A DNA stretch of 64,000 nucleotides from Lachnospiraceae bacterium (GTDB taxonomy: Bacteria > Bacillota > Clostridia > Lachnospirales > Lachnospiraceae): contig CAJTFW010000001.1 in NCBI GenBank assembly GCA_910575445.1, forward strand, positions 868,001 through 932,000, written 5' to 3'. The notes under the pieces were generated by a model. It searched no databases and was not told the DNA's origin. It saw nothing but the letters and a program-made list of their open reading frames with translations. Of this stretch, positions 43,783 through 53,717 are shown one piece after another (within the stretch, counting starts at the first letter, position 1; the number at the start of each line of letters is the position of its first letter). Made by a program: the position numbers and the translations under genes.

Positions 43783-46700
43783 ATGAGGATAGATGAGGAA
43801 CAGGGGCAACAGAGGCTTTGGGAGGTCTTGGATGCGTTAGAGTTATCAGAGAAGAATCAGGAGATTGCAAAAAAATATCTGGACTGGGAGCAGCCGGGGT
43901 ATGATGGGTTGCTTGTGGAGGTGGAGCACCAGGATTTTTCGGAGCTTAAGCAGGATATGGCAGTGGCGCGGGAGTATAAGAGTTATTGCCTGAAGAGGGA
44001 ACAGAAGGGGCAGTATGGGAGACTGGTGAAGTTTGTGGCGGCGATTGGAGGGGCTACGGCGTATTATGTGCTGATACAGAGAGGGTATCAGAGTATGCCT
44101 ATGATTTTGGAGTTTTTGACAAGAGAGCAGGCGGTGGCGATGCGGGCAGAGGGGATTGCCTGGAATTCGTATTGGCTGCCGGATGCTTTGGAACGGCTTT
44201 CACAGAAGAATCAGAAGGTATTGATAGACGCGATGAAGCTTTGTTATCATAAGTTTGACAATGCAAAATCTCTGTTGGCAGCAGCGGCACTGTATTATAG
44301 TAAACCGATAAATGGGATAGTTCCTCTGACGTCTTTTGATAAAGAGAGACAAGAAGATATTTTGGAGACGGTAGCCTTCTTGGAGGAGAATCTGACCTCG
44401 AGTCTGGAAAATATATTTGAAGGGGAGGAAGCGTCAGAGGAGGAGCTTCGGGTGTTGATTGCTTTTGTGAAAGAATCGTCGGTGAAAGATGAATTTCCAC
44501 CAGAGATTTTCAGGATTTTAAGCCAGCATCAGACTTCTAGATATCTGGTGAAGCTGCTTGCAGGAGAGGCTTTTTTGGCGATTGAACATTCGAAGCAGTG
44601 TGTAGCATTTGTTCGGTTGGCGCTTGCGATGGATATGCAGGAAAATAGAACGGAAGTTTTGAATATTTGTCTGCATATTGGCGGGCAGGGGTGGTTTTTT
44701 AAGCATATTGAGCCACTTGAGGATGGGCTCCCAATGCCAAAGGAGGATTATATTTTATGGTGTCTGAAAAACTGCAAATTTGGAAGTCCAGTAAAGCGGG
44801 TGATTCGCAATGAGCCAGAGGTGGTTCGAAAATTGATTAAAAAGGTATCTACAGAGGAGTATGAACATCTGCTTGCGATGACAAAGGATATGAATCTGCT
44901 TTTGTATCGGGAACTAAGCGCGGCTGGATATGATGATTTTCGTCAGAAATTGGCACAGGAATTGACCACTTGTTATAAAAATGGACAGGTGGCGGCTTAT
45001 CAGTATCTGCTAGGGGAGGCAGAGCTAGATGTCTTGTATCCTTATATAAAGGAGTGGCGCTCTGCCTGGGATTATGACAATAAAAGATGTGACAAGCTTC
45101 GGAAGCTAAAGAAAAATGCTGTGGAGAGACAGATGTATCGGCGGGCGGTTGTGTTAGAAGGGCTTTGTATGAGAACAAGGTATTTGCTCTATTATAATGG
45201 AGGCTACCAAAGACCACAGAAGGAAACAGTTACGGAGATTGTGAATATCTTTGAGGCGGAGCAGTTGCCGCTTGGTTACCAGCTGGATGCGCTTTGTGCG
45301 GTCTATGATGTGTTTTATGCAGAGAAGGAGAAGACAGGCTTTATCAACGCATGTGTTAAAGTGCTGTGTGCAAAGAAAGGATGGAATGAGGCGTTTACGG
45401 TACAGGCAAAAGAGGGCAGTGCGCTGGTTCGGTATCTGTGTGTTCGGGTGATGGATGAGGATGCAACGTCTTATAAAGGAGCACTTCTGTCTTGTGCAGG
45501 GGATAACTCTAAGCTGGTGCGTGAGATTTTGACAGTGGTCTATACGTCTCACAGAGACTGGAAGACGGAGATTGTAAAGATGCTCGAGTCAAAGAAATCC
45601 AAAGAGCGGGAGATGGCGGTGCAGGTTCTGAAGAACTGGGGCGCAGAGCATTTCCAGGAAGAGCTAGGGACAGCATTAGCCAGAGAGAAAAGTAGTAAAG
45701 TGAAAGAACTTTTAGAGAACTGTCTTGGTATTGAAAATATTTCCCCGGAGGCGAAGAAGGAGCAGTCGGAGCAGGAGCTTATCAAGGCTATCTTAAAAGG
45801 CGGCAAAAAGCGCCGAGTTTCCTGGGTGTATGAAAAGCCTGTGTTAGAGCTGCATAAGCTTGATGGGACGTTAGCATCTCCTGATTATCTGGCGGCAATT
45901 CTGGTCTGCTATGCGGATATGAATACCTTGGGTGTGCATAAGGATGCGGTAAAGCTTGCAGCTAATCTGAATAAAACAGAGCTTTCACTGGCGATGAGTA
46001 TGGTGTTTGAAAGATGGATGGAGACTGGCGCAGAATCGAAAAAGAAATGGGTGCTCTATGCAGTTTCGGTTCATGGAGGCGAGGAGATTGTGCCTGTATT
46101 GTATGCGCAGATTCAGGACTGGCCAAAGCAGTCCCGCGGCGCGATGGCGGCAGAGGCAGTGAAAGCGTTAGCACTAAACGGCGGGCCAACAGCCCTTTTG
46201 CTGGTTGACCAGATTGCACGAAAATTTAAGTTTCGGCAGGTAAAGACGGCGGCAGGAACAGCACTTGCCTATGCAGCGAAAGAGCTTGGGATTACCAAAG
46301 AAGAGCTAGAAGACAGAATTGTACCTAATCTTGGCTTTGATGAGCGGATGGAGCAGATATTTGACTATGGAACAAGAAGCTTTAGGGTGTATCTGACTTC
46401 TGCGCTGGAGCTTGAGGTCTATGATGAACAGGGAAAACGGCTGAAAAATATGCCAGCTCCCGGTAAAAAAGATGAGCCAGAGAAAGCAAAAGCCGCCAAT
46501 GATGCCTATAAATTATTGAAAAAGCAGCTAAAGACCGTTGTCACCAATCAAAAGCTTCGCTTAGAACAGGCGATGAGCACAGAGCGTCTGTGGAACGTTG
46601 ACAAATGGAAGGAGCTATTTGTCAAAAATCCGGTGATGCACCAGTTTGCCACAGGGCTAATCTGGGGATTGTATGCAGATGGCAAACTATTAGATACTTT

Positions 46701-47301
46701 CCGCTATATGGAAGATGGAAGCTTTAATACGGTGGATGAGGAAGAATATTCTCTGCCGGCAGAAGGAACGATTGGTCTAATACACCCGATTGAGCTGACA
46801 GAGGAGAACTTAGAGAACTGGAAAGAACAACTGTCAGATTATGAGATTGTACAGCCGCTAGAGCAGATGGAGCGCAGCATCTACCGCTTAAGTGAGGAGG
46901 AGAAAAAGCAGACCGAGCTGACCCGTTTTGGCGGTAAGCTGCTAAATGGGATGTCTTTATCCGGGAAACTTCAAAATATGGGCTGGTATCGGGGAAGTGT
47001 TGTAGACGGCGGCGGATATTTTACATTCTATCGGGAAGATGGAGCGATAGGAGTCGAACTGGAGTTCTCCGGCTGTTCTGTAGGATATGAAAATGAAGAA
47101 GTAACGGTCTATGGGGTACAGTTTTATAAAGCTGGTACCGTAAAGAGGGGAAGCTATATCTATGATACTATCAAAGAGGAGAACCGGTATCTACCAGGAG
47201 AAGTAAGTGCAAGATATGTCAGCGAGATTATCTTGCAGCTTATCAAGGCGACGATATCTTCTACAGAACAATTAGAATATCCCGCTTGCAAAAGAAGATG
47301 A
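43783..47301 (+). CDS. DUF4132 protein, copy A (YehI/MolR-like)
   Basis: The protein has 1172 residues from the ATG at 43783, 8 nt after AGGAG. The long N-terminal two-thirds are helical repeats with HEAT-like stretches (MAVQVLKNWGAEHFQEELGTA, given here only as about residues 610-630). The C-terminal DUF4132 domain has DRIVPNLGFDERMEQIFDYG, LFVKNPVMHQFATGLIWGLY and LTRFGGKLLNGMSLSGK. The E. coli relative YehI is encoded near the yeh genes. Biochemical function is unknown. Confidence 0.88.
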   Translation: MRIDEEQGQQRLWEVLDALELSEKNQEIAKKYLDWEQPGYDGLLVEVEHQDFSELKQDMAVAREYKSYCLKREQKGQYGRLVKFVAAIGGATAYYVLIQRGYQSMPMILEFLTREQAVAMRAEGIAWNSYWLPDALERLSQKNQKVLIDAMKLCYHKFDNAKSLLAAAALYYSKPINGIVPLTSFDKERQEDILETVAFLEENLTSSLENIFEGEEASEEELRVLIAFVKESSVKDEFPPEIFRILSQHQTSRYLVKLLAGEAFLAIEHSKQCVAFVRLALAMDMQENRTEVLNICLHIGGQGWFFKHIEPLEDGLPMPKEDYILWCLKNCKFGSPVKRVIRNEPEVVRKLIKKVSTEEYEHLLAMTKDMNLLLYRELSAAGYDDFRQKLAQELTTCYKNGQVAAYQYLLGEAELDVLYPYIKEWRSAWDYDNKRCDKLRKLKKNAVERQMYRRAVVLEGLCMRTRYLLYYNGGYQRPQKETVTEIVNIFEAEQLPLGYQLDALCAVYDVFYAEKEKTGFINACVKVLCAKKGWNEAFTVQAKEGSALVRYLCVRVMDEDATSYKGALLSCAGDNSKLVREILTVVYTSHRDWKTEIVKMLESKKSKEREMAVQVLKNWGAEHFQEELGTALAREKSSKVKELLENCLGIENISPEAKKEQSEQELIKAILKGGKKRRVSWVYEKPVLELHKLDGTLASPDYLAAILVCYADMNTLGVHKDAVKLAANLNKTELSLAMSMVFERWMETGAESKKKWVLYAVSVHGGEEIVPVLYAQIQDWPKQSRGAMAAEAVKALALNGGPTALLLVDQIARKFKFRQVKTAAGTALAYAAKELGITKEELEDRIVPNLGFDERMEQIFDYGTRSFRVYLTSALELEVYDEQGKRLKNMPAPGKKDEPEKAKAANDAYKLLKKQLKTVVTNQKLRLEQAMSTERLWNVDKWKELFVKNPVMHQFATGLIWGLYADGKLLDTFRYMEDGSFNTVDEEEYSLPAEGTIGLIHPIELTEENLENWKEQLSDYEIVQPLEQMERSIYRLSEEEKKQTELTRFGGKLLNGMSLSGKLQNMGWYRGSVVDGGGYFTFYREDGAIGVELEFSGCSVGYENEEVTVYGVQFYKAGTVKRGSYIYDTIKEENRYLPGEVSARYVSEIILQLIKATISSTEQLEYPACKRR

Positions 47302-47323
47302 TAGGAAAGGAGTGTATAAAACA

Positions 47324-50300
47324 ATGATTTTAAGAGAACAAGAAGAAATGAAAAGATTTCGGGAGGCTTTAAGTTATCTGAATCTAACCGAGAAAAATAA
47401 GGAGATAGCAGAGCGCTATTTTGACTTGGAAGAAGCGGAGAATCAGGAACTGTTAAAAGAAGTCGAGCATCAGGACTTTACAGAGCTGGATGGAAATACC
47501 AGGCGCAATCTCTATAATTTTGTAGACTATATCAAGTCCAGAAAAAAAGAGCTTTGTGACAGGTATACGCGCTTTGTGGCAGAGATTGGCGGGACAACAG
47601 CGAAATATACCCTGTTTCGCTATACATATAATAAGATTTTAGACTATCTAAAGGAAGTGCTGCCAACGATTTCTTATGCAGGTATTCGCTCAGAGATGGT
47701 TGCCTGGGACAAGAGTTGTTTTCGGGAGTCAGAGTATCACTATCTGGTGGAGATTGGCTGTGAGCATCCTGAGTGGATTCAGCAGATGATGAAGTTATGC
47801 TACGACGATGATGCAGCCAATACCAAGATGTTCTTAACCGGTGTCTATCTGTACTGCATTAAGCCTATGGCGGAGTCCAACAGCAAGATAATTCTCCCAT
47901 TAGAAGAAGATAATCGGACAACCGATGACCCCGATGTTGTCCGGGAGTCGATTGATTATCTGGAAAAACGCCTGATGGGAAATATCGATGGCCTGTTTGT
48001 CGAAAAAGACGAGCCATCGGAGGCGGATGTAGAGATATTAAAGACCTTTGTCCGGGAATCTGACCCCTCTGAACCAATACCAGAAGAAGTCTATGCCATT
48101 ATCAGCAACCGGAAGCGTCATGAATATCGGATGACATTTCTTCCTTTCCTGGCTTTCTTAGCGATTGAGCACTCGAATCGTTTTATCTCGCTGATTCGTC
48201 TTGCTGTGGCGATTAATGGGGATGAGATGCCTAATTTCCCATTGGATGGTTGTCTGGGGACTGGAAATACCTGGTTTCCGAAGCATATGGAGGCACTGGA
48301 AAAATATCTTCCAATGCAGGATAAAACCTATCTTCACTGGGGAGTTTTACATAAGAATGATAAATTATTAACAAGGTTGATGGAAAAGACACCTGATGCC
48401 ATCAGTGAAGTATTTGACTTAGAGATTGGCAATGAACACAAAGGGTATCTGATGAAACTGGTAAAGAGTCAGAATCCTAAGTTGTATGAGAAGTTTGGTG
48501 CAAAGTTTGAAGAGAACTATCGAAAAACGATAGCAAAAGAAGAAGCAGAACGCGCCAGAAAACATGTCGATGAAATCTATCACTATCTGATGGGAGAGAC
48601 AGAGCTTGTCACAATTCTTCCTTTGGTAGAAGACCTTCGGTATACTTATTACTGGCGCGATTTAAAACCACTTAACAATCTTTTTGAGATGGGCGAGATA
48701 CAGATGTATCGAAGAGCTCTGGTGTTAGAATGTCTGCGACTAAAACACAGATATTTTGACACTTACTGGATAGATGCTGATTTTAAAGAAATTCACACAC
48801 AAGACAACAAAAACCCACAGGAAGAACAGAAAGTAGAAGGTATATTAAAGATTTTTGAGCTTGAAAATGTGCCAGTAGCGTATCAGCTGGAATATTTTGG
48901 AGAGACTTATGATTACGCCTATGCATGTGGCGCCTGCAATCCCAATCATATAAGTCAGAAGTGCATCGAGACGTTAAAGCGAGTGCGCAGTACCTGGCAT
49001 CAGGAGTGGATTGACGCTTCTAAGAGCAAACATCTGCCGTCTCGGATTCTTGGAATCCGGGTAATGTCACAGGACGCGGCGACTTACAAGACAGAGCTTT
49101 TAGGCTGTGCATCTGAGAAAAGCAATCGGGTAAAAGAATTCTTAAAAGCCATCTACGAGGCGCATAAGGAGTGGGAAGCAGACATCTTAGCGATGCTTCA
49201 GTCCAAAAAAGGAACAGACCGCGAGATGGCAGCACAAGTCCTAAAGACGTGGGGAGCAGAGAATTATCGGGATGCTTTTGAGAAAGCATTAGAAGCAGAA
49301 AAGACCAAGAAAATCCGTACACTTTTACAGGAGATACTAGGAGTTGCACAAGAGGGCAGCGAAGGTGGTAAAGAGCTGAGCGAGGAGGCACAAATCAAAG
49401 AGATTCTCACCGGCAACTGGAAGAGAAAGCTTGCCTGGTTCTTGGAAGACGGGCTTCCCAAAGTACATCAAAAGGATGGAGAGCTGGCAACGGAGGAATA
49501 CCTTGCGGCGATTTTGATTAGCTATGCAGATATGAAGATTCCAGGTGTCAATGAGGAAGCAAAAAAACTGGCAGAGAAGCTTGAGGAAGCGGAATTGTTT
49601 GCCTATATGCAGGTACTCTATGAGAAATGGATAAAAAACGGTGCGCAGTCCAAGCAGAAATGGGTATTGTATGCAGCAGCGATTCATGGAGGAGAGTGGA
49701 TTGTCCCCATTATAAATGTACAGATTCAGGAGTGGCCAAAGGCGGCAAGAGGAGCGATTGCAGCGATTGCAGTCAAAGCACTGGCCTTAAATGGTACTTC
49801 TTCTGCATTTCTTGCCGTAGACCAGCTTGCCAGAAAATGTAAATTCCGTCAGATAAAAGGTGCAGCAGCAGAAGCACTGGATTTGGCAGCAGAACAACTG
49901 CATATCTCCAGAGAAGAACTGGAGGACAGGATTGTACCAAATCTGGGATTTGACAATCAGGCAGAACAAATATTCGATTATGGAACACGCAAATTCCGCG
50001 TGGTATTGACACCGGCACTGACACTAGAAGTCTATGATGAAAAGGGCAAACAGCTAAAGAACCTGCCATCCCCTGGAAAACAAGATGACCCTGTAATTGC
50101 CAAAGCAGCCAATGATGCCTGGAAACTTTTAAAAAAGCAGCTTAAGACGGTGATTGCCAATCAGAAGATTCGCTTAGAGCAGACCTTTATTACAGAGAGA
50201 ACCTGGAAGGCAGACAAGTGGCAAGCGTTATTTGTAAAAAATCCAGTGATGCATCCATTTGCTATGGGGCTTGTCTGGGGTGTCTATCAAGAAGGAACAC

Positions 50301-50902
50301 TGACAGATACTTTCCGCTATATGGAGGATGGTACACTGAATACAGCAGATGAGGACGAGTATGAGCTTTTGGAAGATGCTGTGGTTGGGCTGGTACATCC
50401 GATTGAATTGTCTGAAGAAAGCTTAGAAGCATGGAAAGAACAACTGTCAGACTATGAGATTGTTCAGCCAATCACACAGCTTACGCGTCCTGTCTATCGG
50501 GTGACAGAAGAAGAAAAAGAGGAAAAGGACCTGATTCGCTTTGGAGGAATGGTATTAAATGGACTGGCACTCTCAGGCAAGCTTTTAAATATGGGATGGT
50601 ACCGGGGAGACGTGGAAGATGCTGGACTTTACTATTCCTTTTATCGATATGATGAAAAGCTGAGTGTGGAACTTGAGTTCTCCGGGTGTTGTGTAGACTA
50701 TGCAAATGAGGATGTGGTAGTCTATGAAGCCTATTTTTACAAACCAGGAAACCTGAAAAAGGATGGGTATCGGTATGTGCCAGTAAGAGAGGCACTTGGC
50801 ATAGTAAATGCGCGGTATTTTAGTGAAGTGGTATTGCAGCTTACAGCGGCAACTGTTTCTTCTAAAGAACGGGTGGCGTATCCAGAGTGTAAAAGATATT
50901 AA
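47324..50902 (+). CDS. DUF4132 protein, copy B (YehI/MolR-like)
   Basis: The protein has 1192 residues, about as long as copy A. The same architecture is present: TEKNKEIAERYFDLEEAENQ near the start, a helical middle, and the DUF4132 end with LFVKNPVMHPFAMGLVWGVY and LIRFGGMVLNGLALSGK. The C-terminal third agrees closely with copy A, while the N-terminal two-thirds differ much more, suggesting a tandem duplication followed by divergence of the partner-binding part. ATG at 47324 is 11 nt after AAGGAG; an upstream GTG is too close to it. Confidence 0.88.
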   Translation: MILREQEEMKRFREALSYLNLTEKNKEIAERYFDLEEAENQELLKEVEHQDFTELDGNTRRNLYNFVDYIKSRKKELCDRYTRFVAEIGGTTAKYTLFRYTYNKILDYLKEVLPTISYAGIRSEMVAWDKSCFRESEYHYLVEIGCEHPEWIQQMMKLCYDDDAANTKMFLTGVYLYCIKPMAESNSKIILPLEEDNRTTDDPDVVRESIDYLEKRLMGNIDGLFVEKDEPSEADVEILKTFVRESDPSEPIPEEVYAIISNRKRHEYRMTFLPFLAFLAIEHSNRFISLIRLAVAINGDEMPNFPLDGCLGTGNTWFPKHMEALEKYLPMQDKTYLHWGVLHKNDKLLTRLMEKTPDAISEVFDLEIGNEHKGYLMKLVKSQNPKLYEKFGAKFEENYRKTIAKEEAERARKHVDEIYHYLMGETELVTILPLVEDLRYTYYWRDLKPLNNLFEMGEIQMYRRALVLECLRLKHRYFDTYWIDADFKEIHTQDNKNPQEEQKVEGILKIFELENVPVAYQLEYFGETYDYAYACGACNPNHISQKCIETLKRVRSTWHQEWIDASKSKHLPSRILGIRVMSQDAATYKTELLGCASEKSNRVKEFLKAIYEAHKEWEADILAMLQSKKGTDREMAAQVLKTWGAENYRDAFEKALEAEKTKKIRTLLQEILGVAQEGSEGGKELSEEAQIKEILTGNWKRKLAWFLEDGLPKVHQKDGELATEEYLAAILISYADMKIPGVNEEAKKLAEKLEEAELFAYMQVLYEKWIKNGAQSKQKWVLYAAAIHGGEWIVPIINVQIQEWPKAARGAIAAIAVKALALNGTSSAFLAVDQLARKCKFRQIKGAAAEALDLAAEQLHISREELEDRIVPNLGFDNQAEQIFDYGTRKFRVVLTPALTLEVYDEKGKQLKNLPSPGKQDDPVIAKAANDAWKLLKKQLKTVIANQKIRLEQTFITERTWKADKWQALFVKNPVMHPFAMGLVWGVYQEGTLTDTFRYMEDGTLNTADEDEYELLEDAVVGLVHPIELSEESLEAWKEQLSDYEIVQPITQLTRPVYRVTEEEKEEKDLIRFGGMVLNGLALSGKLLNMGWYRGDVEDAGLYYSFYRYDEKLSVELEFSGCCVDYANEDVVVYEAYFYKPGNLKKDGYRYVPVREALGIVNARYFSEVVLQLTAATVSSKERVAYPECKRY

Positions 50903-50920
50903 GAGAAGACGGAGGAAATC

Positions 50921-51532
50921 ATGGACATTTATCTGATACGACATGGAGAGACGGACTATAACAAAGGGAGAAGACTGCAAGGAGTAACAGATATTCCGCT
51001 AAATGAGCGGGGGATTGCACTGGCAGAACAGACAGCGAGAGAGCTTTTGGAGATTCGATTTGATAAAATATTTACAAGCCCTTTGGTGCGGGCGAAAAAG
51101 ACAGCAGAGATTATCCGGGGAGAGCGTAAGATTCCGATAATTGTTACGGATGGGCTTCGGGAGATTAGCTTTGGGGACTATGAAGGACTTACCGTGCTAG
51201 ATGGAAAGTACAATATTCCTGACCCACATTTTCTGGATTTTTTTCAGGCACCGCAGAAGTATCAGACTCCGCCAAATGGGGAGAGCATTGCAGATATGAG
51301 TGAGCGGACAGCAGGATTTGTAAGAGAGGTGCTTCTAGAGCCTGAGAATCGGGGGAAGACCATACTGATGGCATCGCATGGGGCGGCGATTCGAGGAGTG
51401 TTGTCAGGGCTTTTTAGGGTGCCGATAGAAGAATTCTGGGGTGGAGGCGTGCATAAAAATTGCGCGGTAACACTGCTTCGAGGAGAAGGAACAGATTTTG
51501 AGATAGTGTTTGAGAATAGGGTGTATTATTGA
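50921..51532 (+). CDS. histidine phosphatase superfamily protein
   Basis: The protein has 203 residues. The phosphohistidine motif LIRHGET lies at 5-11, the second histidine is in LMASHGAAIRGVLSG (about 150), and SPLVRAKKTAEII is the usual RHG-family stretch. Possible substrates include phosphoglycerate or cobalamin intermediates, not decidable here. It follows copy B after 18 bp, with GACGGAGG, and may be the last gene of the Yeh-type transcript before element copy 3. Confidence 0.92.
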   Translation: MDIYLIRHGETDYNKGRRLQGVTDIPLNERGIALAEQTARELLEIRFDKIFTSPLVRAKKTAEIIRGERKIPIIVTDGLREISFGDYEGLTVLDGKYNIPDPHFLDFFQAPQKYQTPPNGESIADMSERTAGFVREVLLEPENRGKTILMASHGAAIRGVLSGLFRVPIEEFWGGGVHKNCAVTLLRGEGTDFEIVFENRVYY

Positions 51533-51542
51533 TATAATATTA

Positions 51543-51974
51543 GGACGCCAGGGCGGGAGGGGAGTAGGTTCCTTCCAGACCCCGCTCGCGCTTAATGAAC
51601 GCCTATAGCGGTACTAAATTCGCGACTGCGCGTTCCGCTTGCGCTCATTAAGTGCCGATGGCGTCCAATGGGTCTTTCAGGAACCTACTCCCCTCCCGCC
51701 CTGGCTGACTATGGCTACCGATACGACATACACCCACTATCGTGTAGTATTATGTAGGGTATATAAGTGAAGTGTTTCGTCTGAAGCGTGTGTATCGGAG
51801 CCAATGCACAGCCCGACATGGCCTGGCAGATGTTCCTGTAAGACCCATTGGACGCCATCGGCACTTAGCGAGCGCAAGCGGTTACGCGCAGTCGCGAGCT
51901 TAGTACCGCTATAGGCGTTCATTAAGCGCGAGCGGGGTCTGGAAGGAACATCTGTCAGGTCGTGGCGGGCGTCC
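51543..51974. repeat. palindromic intergenic element, full copy 3
   Basis: The 51533-52056 gap holds this element. Tips are GGACGCCAGG and GGCGGGCGTCC. The left outer stem equals that of copy 1 except for a perfected pair (CCTCCCGCCC). The right outer stem is CCTGGCAGATG paired with CATCTGTCAGG through one wobble. The spacer again carries GTGTTTCGTC and GCCAATGCACAGCCCGACA. Six T follow the right tip. Confidence 0.9.
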
Positions 51975-52056
51975 TTTTTTACATTGAGAATATCTTGCAA
52001 ATTTTAAAAATTTCATTTAAAATCAAAGAAATTATAATATACTAGGAGGAAGTATT

Positions 52057-52233
52057 ATGAATCGTTTTAAAAAAGTCTATACGCAGGGAACTTTTGATAT
52101 AATGGAAATTTGGGTTGATACAGAGACAGGTGTAAACTATGTATTTCATAAAAATGGAAATGCGGCAGGCTTTACTCCGCTGCTTGACAAAGAAGGAAAA
52201 CCAATCGTAAGTAATGCTGGAATTGGAGAATAG
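52057..52233 (+). CDS. DUF6440 family miniprotein
   Basis: The protein has 58 residues and reads MNRFKKVYTQGTFDIMEIWV, then DTETGVNYVFHKNGNAAGFT and PLLDKEGKPIVSNAGIGE. The DUF6440 pattern (V-D-x-E-T-G-V-N-Y, PLLD-x-(E/D)-G-K-P) is clear. Function is unknown. AGGAGG lies 8 nt before the ATG, and TATAAT at 52033-52038 may be its promoter. It is shorter than common annotation cut-offs. Confidence 0.85.
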   Translation: MNRFKKVYTQGTFDIMEIWVDTETGVNYVFHKNGNAAGFTPLLDKEGKPIVSNAGIGE

Positions 52234-52253
52234 AAAGGAAAACTATTAGAAGA

Positions 52254-53717
52254 ATGTATAATAAGATAGATTTGGAGAAAATAGATACCAATGGAGAGGT
52301 TCCGGTATTAGAGACTGACAGACAGTATTATTTTATGGAGAAGTGTCGAGGATATGTAAGAGAGTTGGAGAGAAAATTGGGAAGACGTCCAACTTTTTTT
52401 ACGCAGACATTTGGATGTCAGATGAATGCAAGAGACTCGGAAAAGTTGTCGGGGATTTTAAAGGGGATTGGGTATGAGGAGGCAGAGAGTGAAGAAGCGG
52501 ATTTTGTAGTCTATAATACTTGTACTGTTCGGGAGAATGCGAATTTAAGAGTGTATGGACGGCTTGGAGTGCTGCATGGATATAAGAAAAAGAATCCTGA
52601 TATGAAGATTGCGCTTTGTGGATGTATGATGCAGGAAACAGAGGTTGTTCAAAAGATTCAAAAAAGCTATCGGTTTGTTGATTTGATATTTGGAACGCAT
52701 AATATCTTTAAGTTTGCAGAACTTTTAGCTATGGTATTTGAAGCGGACCGTATGGTGATTGATATTTGGAAAGATACTAATCAGATTGTGGAGGATTTGC
52801 CGGTTGCCAGAAAATATCCGTTTAAGTCTGGGGTCAATATTATGTTTGGCTGTAATAATTTCTGTAGTTATTGTATTGTGCCTTATGTAAGAGGGCGGGA
52901 ACGAAGCAGAGAGCCGGAGGATATTATTCGGGAGATTGAAAAGCTTGTGGCAGATGGCGTGGTGGAAGTGATGCTGCTTGGGCAGAATGTGAATTCTTAT
53001 GGGAAAAATCTTAAGATGCCGATAAGCTTTGCAGAGCTTTTAAGAGAGATTGAGAAGATAGACGGGCTTCAGAGGATTCGGTTTATGACATCGCATCCAA
53101 AGGATTTGTCGATGGAATTGATTCAGGTGATGGCAGAATCTAAGAAAATATGTAAACATCTGCATCTGCCGCTTCAGTCAGGGAGTAGCCGGCTTTTAAA
53201 GATTATGAATCGAAAGTATACAAAAGAGCAGTATTTAGCGCTTGCAGAGGAGATTCGAAAGCAGATACCGGATATTTCTCTGACAACAGATATTATTGTG
53301 GGATTTCCAGGGGAGACAGAAGAAGACTTTTTGGAGACTTTGGATGTAGTACGAAGGGTGCGCTATGACAGTGCTTTTACCTTTCAGTATAGTAAGAGGA
53401 CAGGAACACCGGCGGCAGCGATGGAGGAGCAAATCCCTGCTGAAGTAGTGACAGAGCGTTTTGACCGTCTGCTAGAGACTGTACAGAAAATATCTTGTGA
53501 GATGGCAGAGCGTTTTACGGGGACGAAGCAGATGGTGCTGATTGAGGAAGAAAATAAAAGGATGCAGGGATATCTGGATGGGCGGCTTAGTAATAATCAT
53601 GTGGTGCATCTAAAAGGAGAGGCTTCCCTGATAGGAAAGATTGTAAAAGTGCGTCTGGATGAATGTAAGGGATTTTATTATATGGGAAGTCTGACGGAGG
53701 GAAAGAAGACAAGATGA
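52254..53717 (+). CDS. miaB: tRNA-2-methylthio-N6-dimethylallyladenosine synthase MiaB
   Basis: This radical SAM methylthiotransferase modifies A37 of tRNAs reading UNN codons. The protein has 487 residues. The UPF0004 domain has three cluster cysteines (QTFGCQMNARDSE, NTCTVREN, LCGCMMQ), the radical SAM motif is CNNFCSYCIVPYVRGRERSR, and the C-terminal TRAM domain starts at about 430. A GAAAGGAAA site precedes the ATG. Its stop overlaps the next start (ATGA). Confidence 0.97.
   Translation: MYNKIDLEKIDTNGEVPVLETDRQYYFMEKCRGYVRELERKLGRRPTFFTQTFGCQMNARDSEKLSGILKGIGYEEAESEEADFVVYNTCTVRENANLRVYGRLGVLHGYKKKNPDMKIALCGCMMQETEVVQKIQKSYRFVDLIFGTHNIFKFAELLAMVFEADRMVIDIWKDTNQIVEDLPVARKYPFKSGVNIMFGCNNFCSYCIVPYVRGRERSREPEDIIREIEKLVADGVVEVMLLGQNVNSYGKNLKMPISFAELLREIEKIDGLQRIRFMTSHPKDLSMELIQVMAESKKICKHLHLPLQSGSSRLLKIMNRKYTKEQYLALAEEIRKQIPDISLTTDIIVGFPGETEEDFLETLDVVRRVRYDSAFTFQYSKRTGTPAAAMEEQIPAEVVTERFDRLLETVQKISCEMAERFTGTKQMVLIEEENKRMQGYLDGRLSNNHVVHLKGEASLIGKIVKVRLDECKGFYYMGSLTEGKKTR

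Noticed and set aside
51737-52000. An 87-residue reverse frame inside palindromic element copy 3
   Set aside because: The same frame is not kept open in copies 1 and 2, and base changes follow the stem pairing, not codons.
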